Source: Symbiodinium kawagutii (taxonomy: Eukaryota; Sar; Dinophyceae; Suessiales; Symbiodiniaceae). From it: a DNA stretch of 64,000 nt. Every line of letters starts with the position of its first letter. Position 1 is the stretch's first letter. The stretch spans positions 61,339 through 125,338 of the forward strand of contig VSDK01025593.1 of NCBI GenBank assembly GCA_009767595.1. The letters are read 5' to 3'. Made by a program: the position numbers and the translations under genes. This document shows, piece by piece, positions 63,675 to 64,000 of the stretch. The notes beneath the pieces were generated by a model, which saw nothing but the letters and a program-made list of their open reading frames with translations, was not told where the DNA came from and made no database searches.

Positions 63675-64000
63675 GCCGCGAAAGTGCTTATGGCGTGGGG
63701 ATGAACGGGGTGGAGGGCACACATGCATTTGGACATGCAGAGAGAGGGGTGCATAGATGGACGGATTGATTGATAAATCATTAAATTGATTTGAAAAACG
63801 AAAATGTGAAGAGATGGAACATCACAAACACTCCAACCCTTGAAATGTACACATTGAACCGCTGATTGCCTTGGTCTCCTCTTCCAGGGGATGGGGGTGA
63901 TCCCAGCAGCATGCCCAACAGAGTCCAACACGAAAATTGGGTGTAAAGAAATACCTACATCTTCGAAACGGCTGTAATTTTAGCCTTTTCTGGAAAATCA
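63675..64000 (+). other. Phosphorylase intron 20, start
   Basis: No family segment (the F..F...P..F.NKTNG block expected next) was found, so the following exon lies beyond 64000. Confidence 0.5.

Noticed and set aside
1-64000. tRNA, rRNA or CRISPR-like arrays
   Set aside because: Dispersed AACCATTA words are irregularly spaced and degenerate, with no uniform spacers; no cloverleaf or rRNA core sequence was recognised.

Overview
The window looks like nuclear DNA from a dinoflagellate, probably of the Symbiodiniaceae/Suessiales type. Four things point there: very short exons (23 to 156 bases) lost in long repeat-rich introns; splice donors that are GC or GA more often than GT, with acceptors usually read as AG followed by G; a Ty1/copia-type retroelement with dinoflagellate-like gag and pol features; and many small inverted-repeat elements. 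No rRNA, tRNA, CRISPR or bacterial-type operon was seen. All host genes I can support lie on the + strand and were rebuilt by eye from protein motifs, splice sites and codon phase, so exon limits are predictions.

Layout. (1) About 596-14334: several exons of an RCC1/HERC-like repeat protein that starts left of the window. Its repeats carry the motif DGRVVTWG. Possible further degenerate exons lie at 15042, 19731 and 20578. (2) 2784-11064, inside an intron of that gene and antisense to it: a complete copia-type LTR retrotransposon. It has 218-base LTRs differing at one base, a GATAC target duplication, and a coding region broken by one frame change and two in-frame stops. (3) 21755-30783: a gene for a platelet-activating-factor acetylhydrolase-like serine esterase; six phase-compatible exons plus a probable C-terminal exon. 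(4) 31379 to about 41990: a gene of unknown function, seven exons, whose boundaries agree in phase. (5) 45483-63674 and off the right edge: the N-terminal half of a glycogen/alpha-glucan phosphorylase in about 20 exons. It has about 1.4 kb of coding sequence in 18 kb.

The genes do not form an operon. The shared theme is intron architecture. Exons tend to be preceded by A/C-rich AACCATTA-type sequence and followed by its complement, TTAATGGT-type sequence, so the two ends of an intron could pair. Several introns also have short direct repeats across donor and acceptor, the clearest being 11 bases at 49625 and 50500. Together these look like the footprint of mobile introns (introner-like insertion), and I consider this the most interesting signal in the window. 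Three families of roughly 85-130 base inverted-repeat elements (MITE-like) are scattered through the introns.

Limits: introns make up over 90 percent of the sequence, exons under 40 bases can be missed, and no database search or transcript was available.
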